A DNA stretch of 17,586 bases from CAYJAZ01 sp964371865 (GTDB taxonomy: Bacteria > Desulfobacterota > Desulfovibrionia > Desulfovibrionales > Desulfovibrionaceae): assembly GCA_964371865.1 (NCBI GenBank), contig CAYJOR010000055.1:1-17586 (forward strand), in the 5' to 3' direction. The notes under the pieces are model-generated. The model did no database searches and was not told the DNA's origin. It worked only from the letters and a program-made list of their open reading frames with translations. Shown one piece after another: positions 1 to 7,075 of this stretch (positions within the stretch are counted from its first letter, which is position 1; every line of letters starts with the position of its first letter). Position numbers and translations under genes: made by a program.

Positions 1-2
1 GT

Positions 3-296
3 GATGTAGTTGTTTGTGGACAACCGTTCAATGTTAAGGTAAATGTATCTCACGCTAATATTTCAAAAGAACATCTTGATGTGCAATTAGTAATGGGCAG
101 AACTAACGGTGATGATTTTACATCGAAACCTGAAATTCTTCACCTTTTACCTGTTGCAATAGATGAGAACACTACGAACTATAGTGGAATTTACATTGCT
201 AAAAAGAATGGAAGATACGCCTTCGGCATACGTGTATTGCCTACAAAAGAAGGACTTGCATTAAACAAAAGCAATCCTACCATTCTTTGGGGATAA
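3..296 (+). CDS. C-terminal part of a probable alpha-glucan phosphorylase (5' end outside window)
   Basis: The reading frame is open from the first bases of the window, so this is the last ~97 codons of a longer gene; the GTG at 81 is internal. What is seen: a small beta-rich domain ending in a GRYAFGIRVLP motif and a final ILWG. From memory of the family, this pattern (a sugar-transferase C-terminal domain with GxxVxVRVLP and a terminal xLWx) resembles the end of GT35-type alpha-glucan phosphorylases, which release glucose-1-phosphate from glycogen or maltodextrin in the cytoplasm. No catalytic part is inside the window, so the call is tentative. It ends six bases before fliO and on the same strand, so the two may be co-transcribed although their functions are unrelated. 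Confidence 0.55.
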   Translation, partial: DVVVCGQPFNVKVNVSHANISKEHLDVQLVMGRTNGDDFTSKPEILHLLPVAIDENTTNYSGIYIAKKNGRYAFGIRVLPTKEGLALNKSNPTILWG

Positions 297-302
297 TATT
301 AA

Positions 303-899
303 ATGACTGATAGTATGACAACAACAAGCTCGGAAAAAGAAGAACTTTCTTCAACTAAAAATGCTCCACTTGAAATTAAACTGCAAGTGAAGCCAAAAGA
401 AGAAACTCAGCTAGAAGTAGAATCTAACTCACAAGCTCAAGTTCAAAAAGAACAACCTAAAGTAGATGCGTCAAACATTACTTTTGGAGAGGCACAAACT
501 CAAACTTCTACTCAAGCACCACTTTATTATGATTCCGGCATGAATGATTATTCTTTAGGGAATTATCTTTCAGGAATTGGGCTTGTTGTTGTCATGCTTG
601 CTTTTTTATATGCACTTTTATGGTTTTTACGCAAATACGGCAAAGGAAACTTTCTTCCTATAGCTTCTAAAATTTCTCGCAACGATTTACGCCTAGAAGC
701 ACAGCTTCCACTAGGTCCTAAAAAAACTTTATACGTCGTAAGATATCTAAATAAAAGAATTTTACTCGGTGCGACAGATTCACAAATTACACACCTCAGC
801 GAAGATTACATTTTAGATGAAGACGATGACAATTCAGCACCAGTAAATCAAGAAAATTTTAAAGAAGTTGTTGAACACTTTACAGACGATAAGAGATAA
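303..899 (+). CDS. fliO: Flagellar export-apparatus protein FliO
   Basis: 198 aa. FliO is a small bitopic membrane protein that helps assemble the FliP ring of the flagellar type III export gate. Seen here: a long Gln/Glu/Ser-rich polar N-terminal part (about 1-85) with no evident signal peptide, one transmembrane segment (about 91-109), then a cytoplasmic domain with the FliO hallmark LPLGPKKTLYVV (135-146) followed by LLGATDSQITHL. The tail is acidic. It lies directly upstream of fliP and fliQ, the usual order. The start is ambiguous between the ATG at 303 and one at 315; a G-rich stretch at 289-292, inside the preceding gene, could serve as a weak ribosome binding site for the first. The protein diverges quickly in its N-terminus, so identity rests on the C-terminal motif and context. 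Confidence 0.9.
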   Translation: MTDSMTTTSSEKEELSSTKNAPLEIKLQVKPKEETQLEVESNSQAQVQKEQPKVDASNITFGEAQTQTSTQAPLYYDSGMNDYSLGNYLSGIGLVVVMLAFLYALLWFLRKYGKGNFLPIASKISRNDLRLEAQLPLGPKKTLYVVRYLNKRILLGATDSQITHLSEDYILDEDDDNSAPVNQENFKEVVEHFTDDKR

Positions 900-913
900 G
901 TTATATTCAGCTT

Positions 914-1714
914 ATGAAAGACTCATCAATGACGCAAACACATATTTTTCGACAGTTTCTGACATTGCTTTTTGTGCTATGTCCTTTTCTTATGCCTGAG
1001 CTTGCACATGCAGTTCCTACTGCCGCAGATAATACTCTTCCAAGCATAGGTCTAACCTTAAGCGGTGGTGGCACCGAGCCGGGTAACGTCTCCTTGCTCC
1101 TAGAAATTTTATTTCTTCTCACTATTCTTTCACTTGCCCCCGCGATTGTCATGATGATGACATCTTTCACGCGTATTATCATAGTCTTTCACTTCTTACG
1201 GCAAGCAATAGGTATTCAGCAGTTACCGCCAACACAGGTTCTTGCTTCTCTTGCTATTTTCCTTACATTTATAATCATGTATCCCGTAGGTAAACAGATA
1301 AACGACACTGCCCTACAACCATACCTTGCTGAACAAATAAGCTTCGACCAAGCTCTAGACACAGCACAAGTTCCAATCAGATCTTTTATGTTCAAACATA
1401 CAAGAGAAAAAGATATTTCAATTTTCTACTCTATTGCTCAAATGGAGCAACCTAAAAGCATTGATGAGGTTTCTACCATAATGCTTACAGCCGCATTTAT
1501 CATAAGCGAGCTGAAAACTGGCTTTACTATAGGATTTTTAATATATATACCATTTTTAATTGTTGATATGTGCGTATCCTCTATCCTACTTGCTATGGGT
1601 ATGATGATGCTACCGCCTATGATGGTATCTATGCCATTTAAGATACTTTTATTTGTTATGATTGACGGATGGAATCTTCTTGTAGGTTCCGTTGTAAACA
1701 GCTTCTTCGGCTAA
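914..1714 (+). CDS. fliP: Flagellar type III secretion gate protein FliP
   Basis: 266 aa, a usual length for FliP. FliP forms the core ring of the export gate inside the MS-ring. Seen: a cleavable signal peptide (hydrophobic stretch about 14-30, AHA at 31-33), then a hydrophobic segment from about 61, the conserved block MMTSFTRIIIVFHFLRQAIG followed by PP(T)QVL, the FMFKHTREKD soluble segment, and the C-terminal block FLIVDMCVSSILLAMGMMMLPP. These are the classical FliP/SctR signatures. The start at 914 has no good Shine-Dalgarno; an in-frame ATG at 929 is an alternative that leaves the signal peptide intact. It sits 14 bases after fliO and 13 before fliQ, so the three form one transcription unit. 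Confidence 0.96.
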   Translation: MKDSSMTQTHIFRQFLTLLFVLCPFLMPELAHAVPTAADNTLPSIGLTLSGGGTEPGNVSLLLEILFLLTILSLAPAIVMMMTSFTRIIIVFHFLRQAIGIQQLPPTQVLASLAIFLTFIIMYPVGKQINDTALQPYLAEQISFDQALDTAQVPIRSFMFKHTREKDISIFYSIAQMEQPKSIDEVSTIMLTAAFIISELKTGFTIGFLIYIPFLIVDMCVSSILLAMGMMMLPPMMVSMPFKILLFVMIDGWNLLVGSVVNSFFG

Positions 1715-1727
1715 GGAGGAAAGATAT

Positions 1728-1997
1728 ATGAGTCCTGAATTTGTTATCGGTTATTGCAGAGCTGCAATCGAATTAGTGTTGTCTATTGTATTACCAATTT
1801 TGCTTGTTGGTCTTACCGTTGGTGTTACTGTAAGTATTATCCAAGCTGCTACTCAGGTGCAAGAACAAACCCTTACTTTCGTACCAAAACTTGTTACTAT
1901 ATTCCTCATGCTTCTCTTCACATTTCCGCTCATTATGGATAAGCTAAACTCTTTCACTATTAACGTATTCCTAAATCTACCACAATATATAAAGTAA
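1728..1997 (+). CDS. fliQ: Flagellar export gate protein FliQ
   Basis: 89 aa, the normal FliQ size. Two transmembrane hairpin helices (about 14-38 and 53-75) flank the conserved TQVQEQTLTFVPK loop, which is diagnostic for FliQ/SctS. FliQ packs around the FliP-FliR core in the export gate. A strong AGGAGG ribosome binding site precedes the ATG. It is the last gene of the fliOPQ block: fliR, flhB and flhA do not follow, and the next 400 bases hold repeats before proA. Confidence 0.96.
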   Translation: MSPEFVIGYCRAAIELVLSIVLPILLVGLTVGVTVSIIQAATQVQEQTLTFVPKLVTIFLMLLFTFPLIMDKLNSFTINVFLNLPQYIK

Positions 1998-2013
1998 TTT
2001 TTTTTATTATTAT

Positions 2014-2096
2014 TTCGAGAGGGGGAAACCACGTTTTTGAGTCAAAAACGGTGTTTCCCCCTCTCGAGCTCTCCCCCTTCCTTAAAAACCATTTAC
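2014..2096 (+). repeat. Stem-loop repeat family A, copy 1 (after fliQ)
   Basis: Near-perfect palindrome. CGAGAGGGGGAAAC at 2016-2029 pairs with its complement at 2053-2066 (14 bp). An inner 9-bp stem, 2032-2040 with 2042-2050, continues it across a one-base centre, giving 25-nt arms with only two mismatches. It is followed by a conserved tail, AGCTCTCCCCCTTCCTTAAA (from 2067). The same arm and tail recur after proC. The T-run (1998-2006) lies before, not after, the hairpin, so it is not a canonical terminator for fliQ, although such a stem could still stop or stabilise transcripts. Confidence 0.85.
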
Positions 2097-2153
2097 TGGA
2101 ATATCAATAAGTTAGAAAGCAACACTAAAGTAAAAAGAAAATTATTAGCTTTT

Positions 2154-2195
2154 CTCAATAAAATGTTCTGTAATTATGCAGAGGTCTTTATTGAG
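2154..2195. other. Intergenic hairpin between fliQ and proA
   Basis: CTCAATAAA (2154-2162) pairs perfectly with TTTATTGAG (2187-2195). Inside the loop, TCTG and CAGA can form a second 4-bp helix around an AT-rich apical loop. The whole makes a two-part stem with a small internal loop. It lies in the 400-base gene-free stretch between two oppositely oriented stem-loop repeats. A short ORF across this stretch (2037-2261) has a low-complexity translation and starts inside the repeat, so I do not call a gene. The hairpin could be part of an untranslated RNA or a chance AT-rich fold. Confidence 0.4.
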
Positions 2196-2284
2196 CAAAG
2201 AAGAAAGAAGTTAGTTATAAATCTCACCGCCTGCACGAACTTTATTTTACATAGAGGTTAAATGCAGTGAAATTAAAAATTTTG

Positions 2285-2330
2285 TAAGGAAAGGGTGAGG
2301 GCTTGTGGTTTTCCCTCCCCCAAAAAATTT
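2285..2330 (-). repeat. Stem-loop repeat family A, reduced copy in reverse orientation (before proA)
   Basis: Read on the - strand this matches the outer parts of the family: the TTTTTTGGGGGAGGG start, the AAAACCACAAG core and the CCCTTTCCTTA tail, which also occur in that order after proC. The variable inner hairpin is missing. What remains still folds as GAGGG-loop-CCCTC. It is about 70-130 bp upstream of proA and inverted relative to copy 1, so the fliQ-proA gap is bounded by two copies facing each other. Confidence 0.7.
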
Positions 2331-2413
2331 CAAATTAGCTTATCCCCCCCTTAACTTGCTCATTATTAATATTTGATGTAGTGTTATTTCTATAAAATAT
2401 GCGAGGATTGTAT

Positions 2414-3691
2414 ATGGATATTAGAGAGACATTGCTAGAAATGGGAAAAGAAGCAAAGATGGCGGCGCAGAGTCTTTCACGAGCTGAGGGAAGAGATATT
2501 TCAAATGCGCTTGATATTCTGTCAAAACTTCTTAGAGAAAACAAATCTGTCCTTATAGCTGAATCTGACAAAGATATCGCTAAGGCTATCGAAAAAAACA
2601 TGTCAGTGCATGACAGGCAAAGACTACAACTTACTGATGCTATTATAGAAGAAATGGCAGAAGCCTGTATTTATGCCTCACAATATCCACATCCTATTAA
2701 TATTACAGAAGAACAGTGGCAAAGACCAAATGGATTAACCGTTGGTAAAATGAGAGTTCCTCTAGGCGTTATTGCAATTATTTACGAATCTCGCCCAAAT
2801 GTTACTATAGATGCTGCGATTCTCTGCTTAAGAGCAGGAAATGCTGTTATTTTACGAGGCGGTTCAGAAGCTATTAACGCAAACACAGCCTTATCAAAAC
2901 TTTTAAGTAAAGCTCTATTGATGGCAAACCTGCCTGAAAAAGCAGTGCAGATTGTTGAAACTACAGATAGAGCGGCAGTGCAAGCAATCTGTAAGATGAA
3001 TGAATATATAGATGTTTTAATTCCTCGTGGTGGAGAAAGCCTTATACGTGCAGTTATTGAACAAGCAACTATGCCAGTTTTAAAGCACTTTAAAGGCGTA
3101 TGTCATATGTTTATTGAAAAAAGTGCAAAACTTAATGAATGTATTCCTTTGGTGATAAATGCAAAAGTTCAGAGACCTTCCGCATGTAATGCACTTGAAT
3201 GCTTACTTATTCAGCAAAACATATCAAAAGAGTTCTTAAAAAAAGTAGTTCCTACACTTTTAGAAAACAATGTGCAACTAAGGCTCTGTACTCGCTCCTA
3301 TGCTCTGTTAGATGCTATGAAACTTTTATCAGATAAAACAGTTAAGGCAACACCAGACGACTACGGTCAAGAATTTCACGATCTTATTTTAGCGGTTAGA
3401 ATAGTGGATAACTATAGTGAAGCACTTGAACATATCAGTAAATACGGTTCAAATCATACCGAATGTATTTGTACTCAAGATATAGATATGAGTACAGCAT
3501 TTACAAAAGACGTTGATGCTTCACTTGTTCTTGTTAATACATCAACAAGATTTAATGACGGTGGTCAACTAGGTCTTGGAGCTGAAATTGGAATTTGCAC
3601 GTCAAAACTTCACTCTTACGGAGTAATGGGAATTAAAGAGCTTACAACAACAAAATACGTTGCAAGTTCACAATATATTGCAAGAGGATAA
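2414..3691 (+). CDS. proA: Glutamate-5-semialdehyde dehydrogenase (gamma-glutamyl phosphate reductase)
   Basis: 425 aa from the preferred start. ProA reduces gamma-glutamyl phosphate to glutamate-5-semialdehyde with NADPH, the second step of proline synthesis from glutamate, in the cytosol. Seen: PLGVIAIIYESRPNVTIDAA (about 116-135), the LRGGSEAINAN cofactor region, the catalytic cysteine in QRPSACNALE (Cys258), and the C-terminal signature NTSTRFNDGG followed by QLGLGAEIGI (375-394). Start choice: an ATG at 2399 exists, but a GAGGA at 2403-2407 sits at proper distance (6 nt) before the ATG at 2414, so I prefer the latter. No proB is present in the window. gmhB follows one base after the stop, and proC lies after gmhB, so the three are probably one operon. 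Confidence 0.96.
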   Translation: MDIRETLLEMGKEAKMAAQSLSRAEGRDISNALDILSKLLRENKSVLIAESDKDIAKAIEKNMSVHDRQRLQLTDAIIEEMAEACIYASQYPHPINITEEQWQRPNGLTVGKMRVPLGVIAIIYESRPNVTIDAAILCLRAGNAVILRGGSEAINANTALSKLLSKALLMANLPEKAVQIVETTDRAAVQAICKMNEYIDVLIPRGGESLIRAVIEQATMPVLKHFKGVCHMFIEKSAKLNECIPLVINAKVQRPSACNALECLLIQQNISKEFLKKVVPTLLENNVQLRLCTRSYALLDAMKLLSDKTVKATPDDYGQEFHDLILAVRIVDNYSEALEHISKYGSNHTECICTQDIDMSTAFTKDVDASLVLVNTSTRFNDGGQLGLGAEIGICTSKLHSYGVMGIKELTTTKYVASSQYIARG

Positions 3692-3692
3692 T

Positions 3693-4217
3693 ATGGAAGC
3701 TGTAAAGCAAAAAGCTATTTTTTTTGATAGAGATGGCGTTCTTAATCACGACTATGGTTACATCCATAAAATTCAAGATTTTTCTTGGATGGAAGGAGCA
3801 AAAGAAGCTATAGCTTTAGCACATGAAAAAGGATATAAAGTTTTTGTGGTGACAAATCAGTCGGGAATTGCCCGTGGTCTTTACAAAGAAGAAGATGTAA
3901 ATATACTTCATCAATACATGCAAGATGAATTAAAAAAAATAGGAACATATATTGACGATTTCGATTTTTGCCCTCATCACACTGAGGGAAAAGTTGAAGA
4001 ATATAGCATTGTTTGTGAGTGTAGAAAACCAAATCCAGGTATGATACTCTCACTTGCAGATAAATATGATATTGATTTATCACAGTCATTTATCATAGGT
4101 GATCACAAAAGAGATGTTGAGGCTGGAAAAAATGCCGGAATCGACGGTTATCTTTTCACAACTCTCAACACCTTGGATTTTTTGAAGGAAATTTTTATAA
4201 ATAGAAATTCAAATTAA
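3693..4217 (+). CDS. gmhB: D-glycero-D-manno-heptose-1,7-bisphosphate 7-phosphatase
   Basis: 174 aa. A HAD-family phosphatase of the HisB-N/GmhB group, which dephosphorylates heptose bisphosphate at C7 on the way to ADP-heptose for the LPS inner core. Seen: motif I FDRDGVLN with Asp12 and Asp14, motif II TNQSG (54-58), the zinc-binding residues Cys93, His95, Cys108 and Cys110 in the CPHH...CECRKPNPGM block, and motif IV GDHKRDVEAG (136-145). The zinc loop separates GmhB from plain HAD enzymes, though HisB-N histidinol phosphatases look similar; no HisB-C dehydratase domain is fused. Start: the frame is open to 3660, but AGAGGA at 3683-3688, just inside the end of proA, points to the ATG at 3693. 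It lies one base after the proA stop and 18 before proC, implying co-transcription. Confidence 0.85.
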   Translation: MEAVKQKAIFFDRDGVLNHDYGYIHKIQDFSWMEGAKEAIALAHEKGYKVFVVTNQSGIARGLYKEEDVNILHQYMQDELKKIGTYIDDFDFCPHHTEGKVEEYSIVCECRKPNPGMILSLADKYDIDLSQSFIIGDHKRDVEAGKNAGIDGYLFTTLNTLDFLKEIFINRNSN

Positions 4218-4235
4218 TTTAGTAAGGAGAGAATC

Positions 4236-5009
4236 ATGGCAGTTCAGAATATTGGATTTATCGGTTTTGGAAAAATGGGTAAAGCAATTGGTAGAGCCTT
4301 AATAAAGCACGGAAAAACAATTTATGCCTATACTCCACACCAAGAAAATGTTGACCCAAAACACTATCAAAACTTTGAAGATGTAATTAAAAACTCAGAC
4401 GTCATAATAATGGCTGCAAAACCACAGCATATAATCAAAAATATTGAAGATGCTTATGATTATCTTACACGCGATAAGATTGTTATCTCAATTGCAGCAG
4501 GCGTTCCTTTAAACTTAATGCAAAAAGCGGCAGGTGGCAAAGCTCCTATAGTTCGTTCTATGCCGAATCTTCCGGCAGCCGTTGGTAAAGGTTTATTTGC
4601 TCTTTGCTTTGACGATCCTAGCATTTCAGAAGCTCAACGAGCAGAAATTACAGAGCTTTTTAATCTAATCGGTAGCACACAAATTCTTAAAGAAAATATG
4701 ATTGATGCTTTTACCGGTCTTGCTGGTAGTGGACCGGGTATTGTGTTCCACTTTATGGAAGCATTCTATGAAGCGGCTGTAACTTTAGGATTTAGCCATA
4801 AAGAAGCAAGAAAACTCACTTCTGAAACGTTCTTAGGAACAGCGGCGCTTGCAACGCAAAGCACTTATTCTTTCTATGATTTGAAAATGCAAGTTTGTTC
4901 ACCGGGCGGTGTTACAATTCAAGGTATAAACCTACTAGAAAAAGAATCAGTTAAATCAGATATAGTTCAAGCAATTTTAATTGCTGCAAAAGCAAATAAT
5001 AATAATTAG
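4236..5009 (+). CDS. proC: Pyrroline-5-carboxylate reductase
   Basis: 257 aa, slightly shorter than typical (~270). ProC reduces pyrroline-5-carboxylate to proline with NAD(P)H, the last step of the pathway begun by ProB/ProA. Seen: an N-terminal Rossmann fold with GFGKMG (10-15), the AAKP motif of the nucleotide-binding domain, SIAAGVPL, VRSMPNLPAAVG, and the C-terminal dimer and substrate domain with GLAGSGPG and CSPGGVTIQGI. A strong TAAGGAG ribosome binding site precedes the ATG. With proA two genes upstream, it gives this operon two of the three proline enzymes. The C-terminus ends in a run of asparagines, from an AAT repeat. Confidence 0.96.
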   Translation: MAVQNIGFIGFGKMGKAIGRALIKHGKTIYAYTPHQENVDPKHYQNFEDVIKNSDVIIMAAKPQHIIKNIEDAYDYLTRDKIVISIAAGVPLNLMQKAAGGKAPIVRSMPNLPAAVGKGLFALCFDDPSISEAQRAEITELFNLIGSTQILKENMIDAFTGLAGSGPGIVFHFMEAFYEAAVTLGFSHKEARKLTSETFLGTAALATQSTYSFYDLKMQVCSPGGVTIQGINLLEKESVKSDIVQAILIAAKANNNN

Positions 5010-5011
5010 AT

Positions 5012-5100
5012 TATTTTTGAGGGGGAAAACCACATTTTTTTGAAAAGGGAACTTTTCCCACAATGAGTTTTCCCCCTCAAGCTCCCCCTTTCCTTAAAAA
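5012..5100 (+). repeat. Stem-loop repeat family A, copy 2 (after proC)
   Basis: A perfect 14-bp stem, TTGAGGGGGAAAAC (5017-5030) with its complement at 5067-5080, encloses a smaller hairpin (GGGAA/TTCCC around 5048-5060). It is followed by the tail AAGCTCCCCCTTTCCTTAAA, shared with the copy after fliQ. Outer arms and tail are conserved between copies, while the inner hairpin differs in sequence yet remains a hairpin. It starts two bases after the proC stop and may act as its 3' end, although no T-run follows the stem. Confidence 0.85.
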
Positions 5101-5120
5101 ACAAGTATTTGTATTTTAGT

Positions 5121-5236
5121 TAGGGGTATTTTTTTAAATTAGAAATTTATAAGAAATAGATAATATCTTGACTAGTGCATATTTATAAATTATGAGATTT
5201 TATATTTTTGACAATGAAAACAGTTTTTATGATTAG
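5121..5236 (+). repeat. Degenerate MITE-like element (family B), left-end sequence in two pieces
   Basis: TAGGGGTATTTTTTTAAATT near 5122 resembles the terminal repeat TAGGGTGTGTTTCTAAATT of the intact copies. Farther on, 5186-5232 aligns with the left subterminal part of the copy at 16791 (TAAATTA.GAGATTTT.TATT then TTTGACAA.GAAAA and TTTTTATGA), with only a few differences. No right terminus is recognisable. It ends just before the 3' end of the BPL_N gene, so remnants of this family lie on both sides of that gene. Confidence 0.55.
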
Positions 5237-5249
5237 AAGCATAGCAAAG

Positions 5250-6482
5250 TTAATCTTGCAAAATAAAAATATCTTCTAAGATACGGACTAAATCTGAACA
5301 AATTCCGCCCATTTCCATAGCTTTTCCGAAGAGTCTCGCTTGCTGATCAGAGAGTAAATCAGGAGAAATCACATCAGGCAGACTCAAACAAAGTCTGCGC
5401 GCATAAAACCAAGATTGTACACCCTCATAAAAAAGATCAAATAAGTTTTCAAAATCGTCTTTAGAGTTGTTCCATTTTTGGAACATTATATCGTTTGGGG
5501 AAAGGCTTTGAAGAATCGACAGTGCCATTCTTAAGTTAGCAAGCTGAATACCTTGTAAGCCTGTTTTCCAGCCATAGAGCCAAGGCGTTCTATAAAACAG
5601 TAAATGTAGCTCGAGTGCAAGATTAAATAAAGATTCTAATTTTCCTTGGATTTTTACAAGTAAATCATCTTGCCATTTTACCTCTAAAGAAGATAGTTTA
5701 AGTTCAGGAACGCAGTTTATAGAGATTGGTTCTAACTGAGCAAACTCTTCTAGTATATTGAAATAAAATCTATTTGCAAAGCAGGAATTAGGCGTTTCTA
5801 AGTGTGCATAACTTATAATGTATTCACCTTTTTCATATTCCCCTCGAATTGTAGTTGGTTCACCGTATAAAAGAGGATCTAGCTTTTTACCATACATATC
5901 AAAACTTTCTTGAGCGTATTCAGGAGTAAAAAGTGAAAGTGGCAAGTCTGATAAATATAAATCTGTACTAATTTTACTGTAGCGAGCAAGAACTTTTGGA
6001 GAGTTTTCTTTAGACGTGTCACTGTCAGAAGCAAATCTTGCCGGAAACCAAACAGGAAGAGTTTTGTTTTCTTTATCTACTGGAATTACTTTATCATCTG
6101 AACAAGTTACATACAAATGACCAGAGACATGATGCAACAATCTATCGTGTATCGTGCTTCTCTTCCAAGGGCAGATTCCAAGGCTCTCTTTTTCAGAAAG
6201 CGCAAAACCAGCGCCTCCGCAAAAACCAAGATATTTGCCACCACTAGAAACAAAGTCTTTTATTACTTTTAATCCATTAGTTCCTAAGGCTTGAGATTTA
6301 TGCTTTGCAGAACCACCCGGCACAAGCAAAAGATTAGTTTTAATTCCCTCATTAAGAATATCTTTCGCAGTTACAATACGATAAGGCAAGCCTAAAGAAT
6401 GCAGGCTATGCCATGCTAAAAATCCCCATATGTGCGAATGGTCCCAGTAAAGTGAAATTTTCTCTGCTTGCTTCATAAGCAT
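5250..6482 (-). CDS. BPL_N-domain / class I glutamine-amidotransferase-like protein of unknown function
   Basis: 410 aa. The N-terminal ~240 residues show the class I amidotransferase-like fold seen in the BPL_N domain (the N-terminal part of eukaryotic-type biotin protein ligase). Seen: LLLVPGGSA (51-59), a nucleophile elbow GFCGGAGFAL (86-95, Cys88), and a SYAHLETP block in which His227 and Glu229 could complete a Cys-His-Glu triad. No biotin-ligase catalytic domain follows; residues 250-410 form a mostly helical region I do not recognise. No signal peptide or membrane helix is evident. Whether it is an amidase, a peptidase or a binding protein is unknown. Start: ATG at 6482, or a second one two codons later at 6476, preceded by a weak AGG. 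An intact MITE-like element begins 75 bp upstream, and a degraded one lies at its 3' end. Confidence 0.75.
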   Translation of the reverse strand: MLMKQAEKISLYWDHSHIWGFLAWHSLHSLGLPYRIVTAKDILNEGIKTNLLLVPGGSAKHKSQALGTNGLKVIKDFVSSGGKYLGFCGGAGFALSEKESLGICPWKRSTIHDRLLHHVSGHLYVTCSDDKVIPVDKENKTLPVWFPARFASDSDTSKENSPKVLARYSKISTDLYLSDLPLSLFTPEYAQESFDMYGKKLDPLLYGEPTTIRGEYEKGEYIISYAHLETPNSCFANRFYFNILEEFAQLEPISINCVPELKLSSLEVKWQDDLLVKIQGKLESLFNLALELHLLFYRTPWLYGWKTGLQGIQLANLRMALSILQSLSPNDIMFQKWNNSKDDFENLFDLFYEGVQSWFYARRLCLSLPDVISPDLLSDQQARLFGKAMEMGGICSDLVRILEDIFILQD

Positions 6483-6556
6483 TTTTTACGCCTATTTTAC
6501 CCGACTGTAAAGTTTTAAATTTTCATCTTCTATACTTTATAATCATTAAAAGTAAT

Positions 6557-6709
6557 TAGGGTGTGTTTCTAAATCCAGAAATTTTGTGGAATTTTCAATG
6601 AAAAGTGATTTTTTATGAAGTGTAGTGTATAAAAATATACATAAACTGAATAAAAAAGCATCTTTGAAGATGAAAAAACGCAAAAGAATGAATTTAGAAA
6701 CACACCCTA
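6557..6709. repeat. Intact MITE-like element (family B), TA-flanked
   Basis: About 149 bp from 6559 to 6707, with 16-bp perfect terminal inverted repeats GGGTGTGTTTCTAAAT (6559-6574 and, inverted, 6692-6707), flanked on both sides by TA, which looks like a target-site duplication. It has no coding capacity. Left and right subterminal sequences both resemble those of the longer copy at 16791-17012, so these are homologous elements and not a chance palindrome. TA targets and short terminal repeats suggest mobilisation by an IS630/Tc1-mariner-type transposase; none is in the window. Insertion is two bases beyond the stop codon of the 110-aa gene and upstream of the BPL_N gene, so any read-through transcript would carry it. 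Confidence 0.8.
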
Positions 6710-6711
6710 GA

Positions 6712-7044
6712 TTAATTATATTGCTTTTCTAAAGCCTTATCAAGTGTTGCTGTGTTGGAATGGTAAGTTCCATCGGTTTTATATGAATGTCTTGTCAAGA
6801 GCCATTCTTCTATATCTATACAGTCTAGCTTACCTTGTACTCCGCTAGTGTGATACTCTTTGAGAAGTTCCGCTATTTCATCGCACGGAAAATAGTCACC
6901 TTCAAAGGAGAATCTTAACATATCTTTTTCATAAAATACAGCTTCTTCAATATTCCAAGATTGCAAAATTTGTTCAGCTCGTTCTAAACTACTTTCTGGG
7001 ATTGGATAAAGATTGCCGTAAGCTTTTATTAGGACTGGTCTCAA
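6712..7044 (-). CDS. Conserved-looking hypothetical protein, 110 aa
   Basis: I do not recognise this protein. It is small, soluble and acidic, with no signal peptide or membrane helix. It has alternating predicted helices and strands and a central RFSFEGDYFPCDEIAELLKE stretch followed by KLDCIDIEEW. The start is a TTG: an AGGAG motif lies 6-7 bases upstream, an in-frame TAG stands four codons upstream, and no ATG occurs until residue 42, so TTG initiation is well supported. The ribosome binding site and the fit between neighbours favour a real gene. It lies downstream of the recA terminator in the same direction, and a MITE-like element sits immediately after its stop codon. Confidence 0.65.
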   Translation of the reverse strand: MRPVLIKAYGNLYPIPESSLERAEQILQSWNIEEAVFYEKDMLRFSFEGDYFPCDEIAELLKEYHTSGVQGKLDCIDIEEWLLTRHSYKTDGTYHSNTATLDKALEKQYN

Positions 7045-7075
7045 TTCTATCTCCTAATTTAATTATAAATTCATA

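Noticed and set aside
81..296. Separate small gene starting with GTG at 81
   Set aside because: The frame is open upstream to the window edge and the sequence fits the end of a longer protein.
907..1182. ORF on the - strand within fliP
   Set aside because: It is a shadow of the FliP coding region without a ribosome binding site or recognisable domain.
2037..2261. 74-codon ORF between fliQ and proA
   Set aside because: It begins inside a stem-loop repeat, has no ribosome binding site, and its translation looks like random AT-rich sequence.
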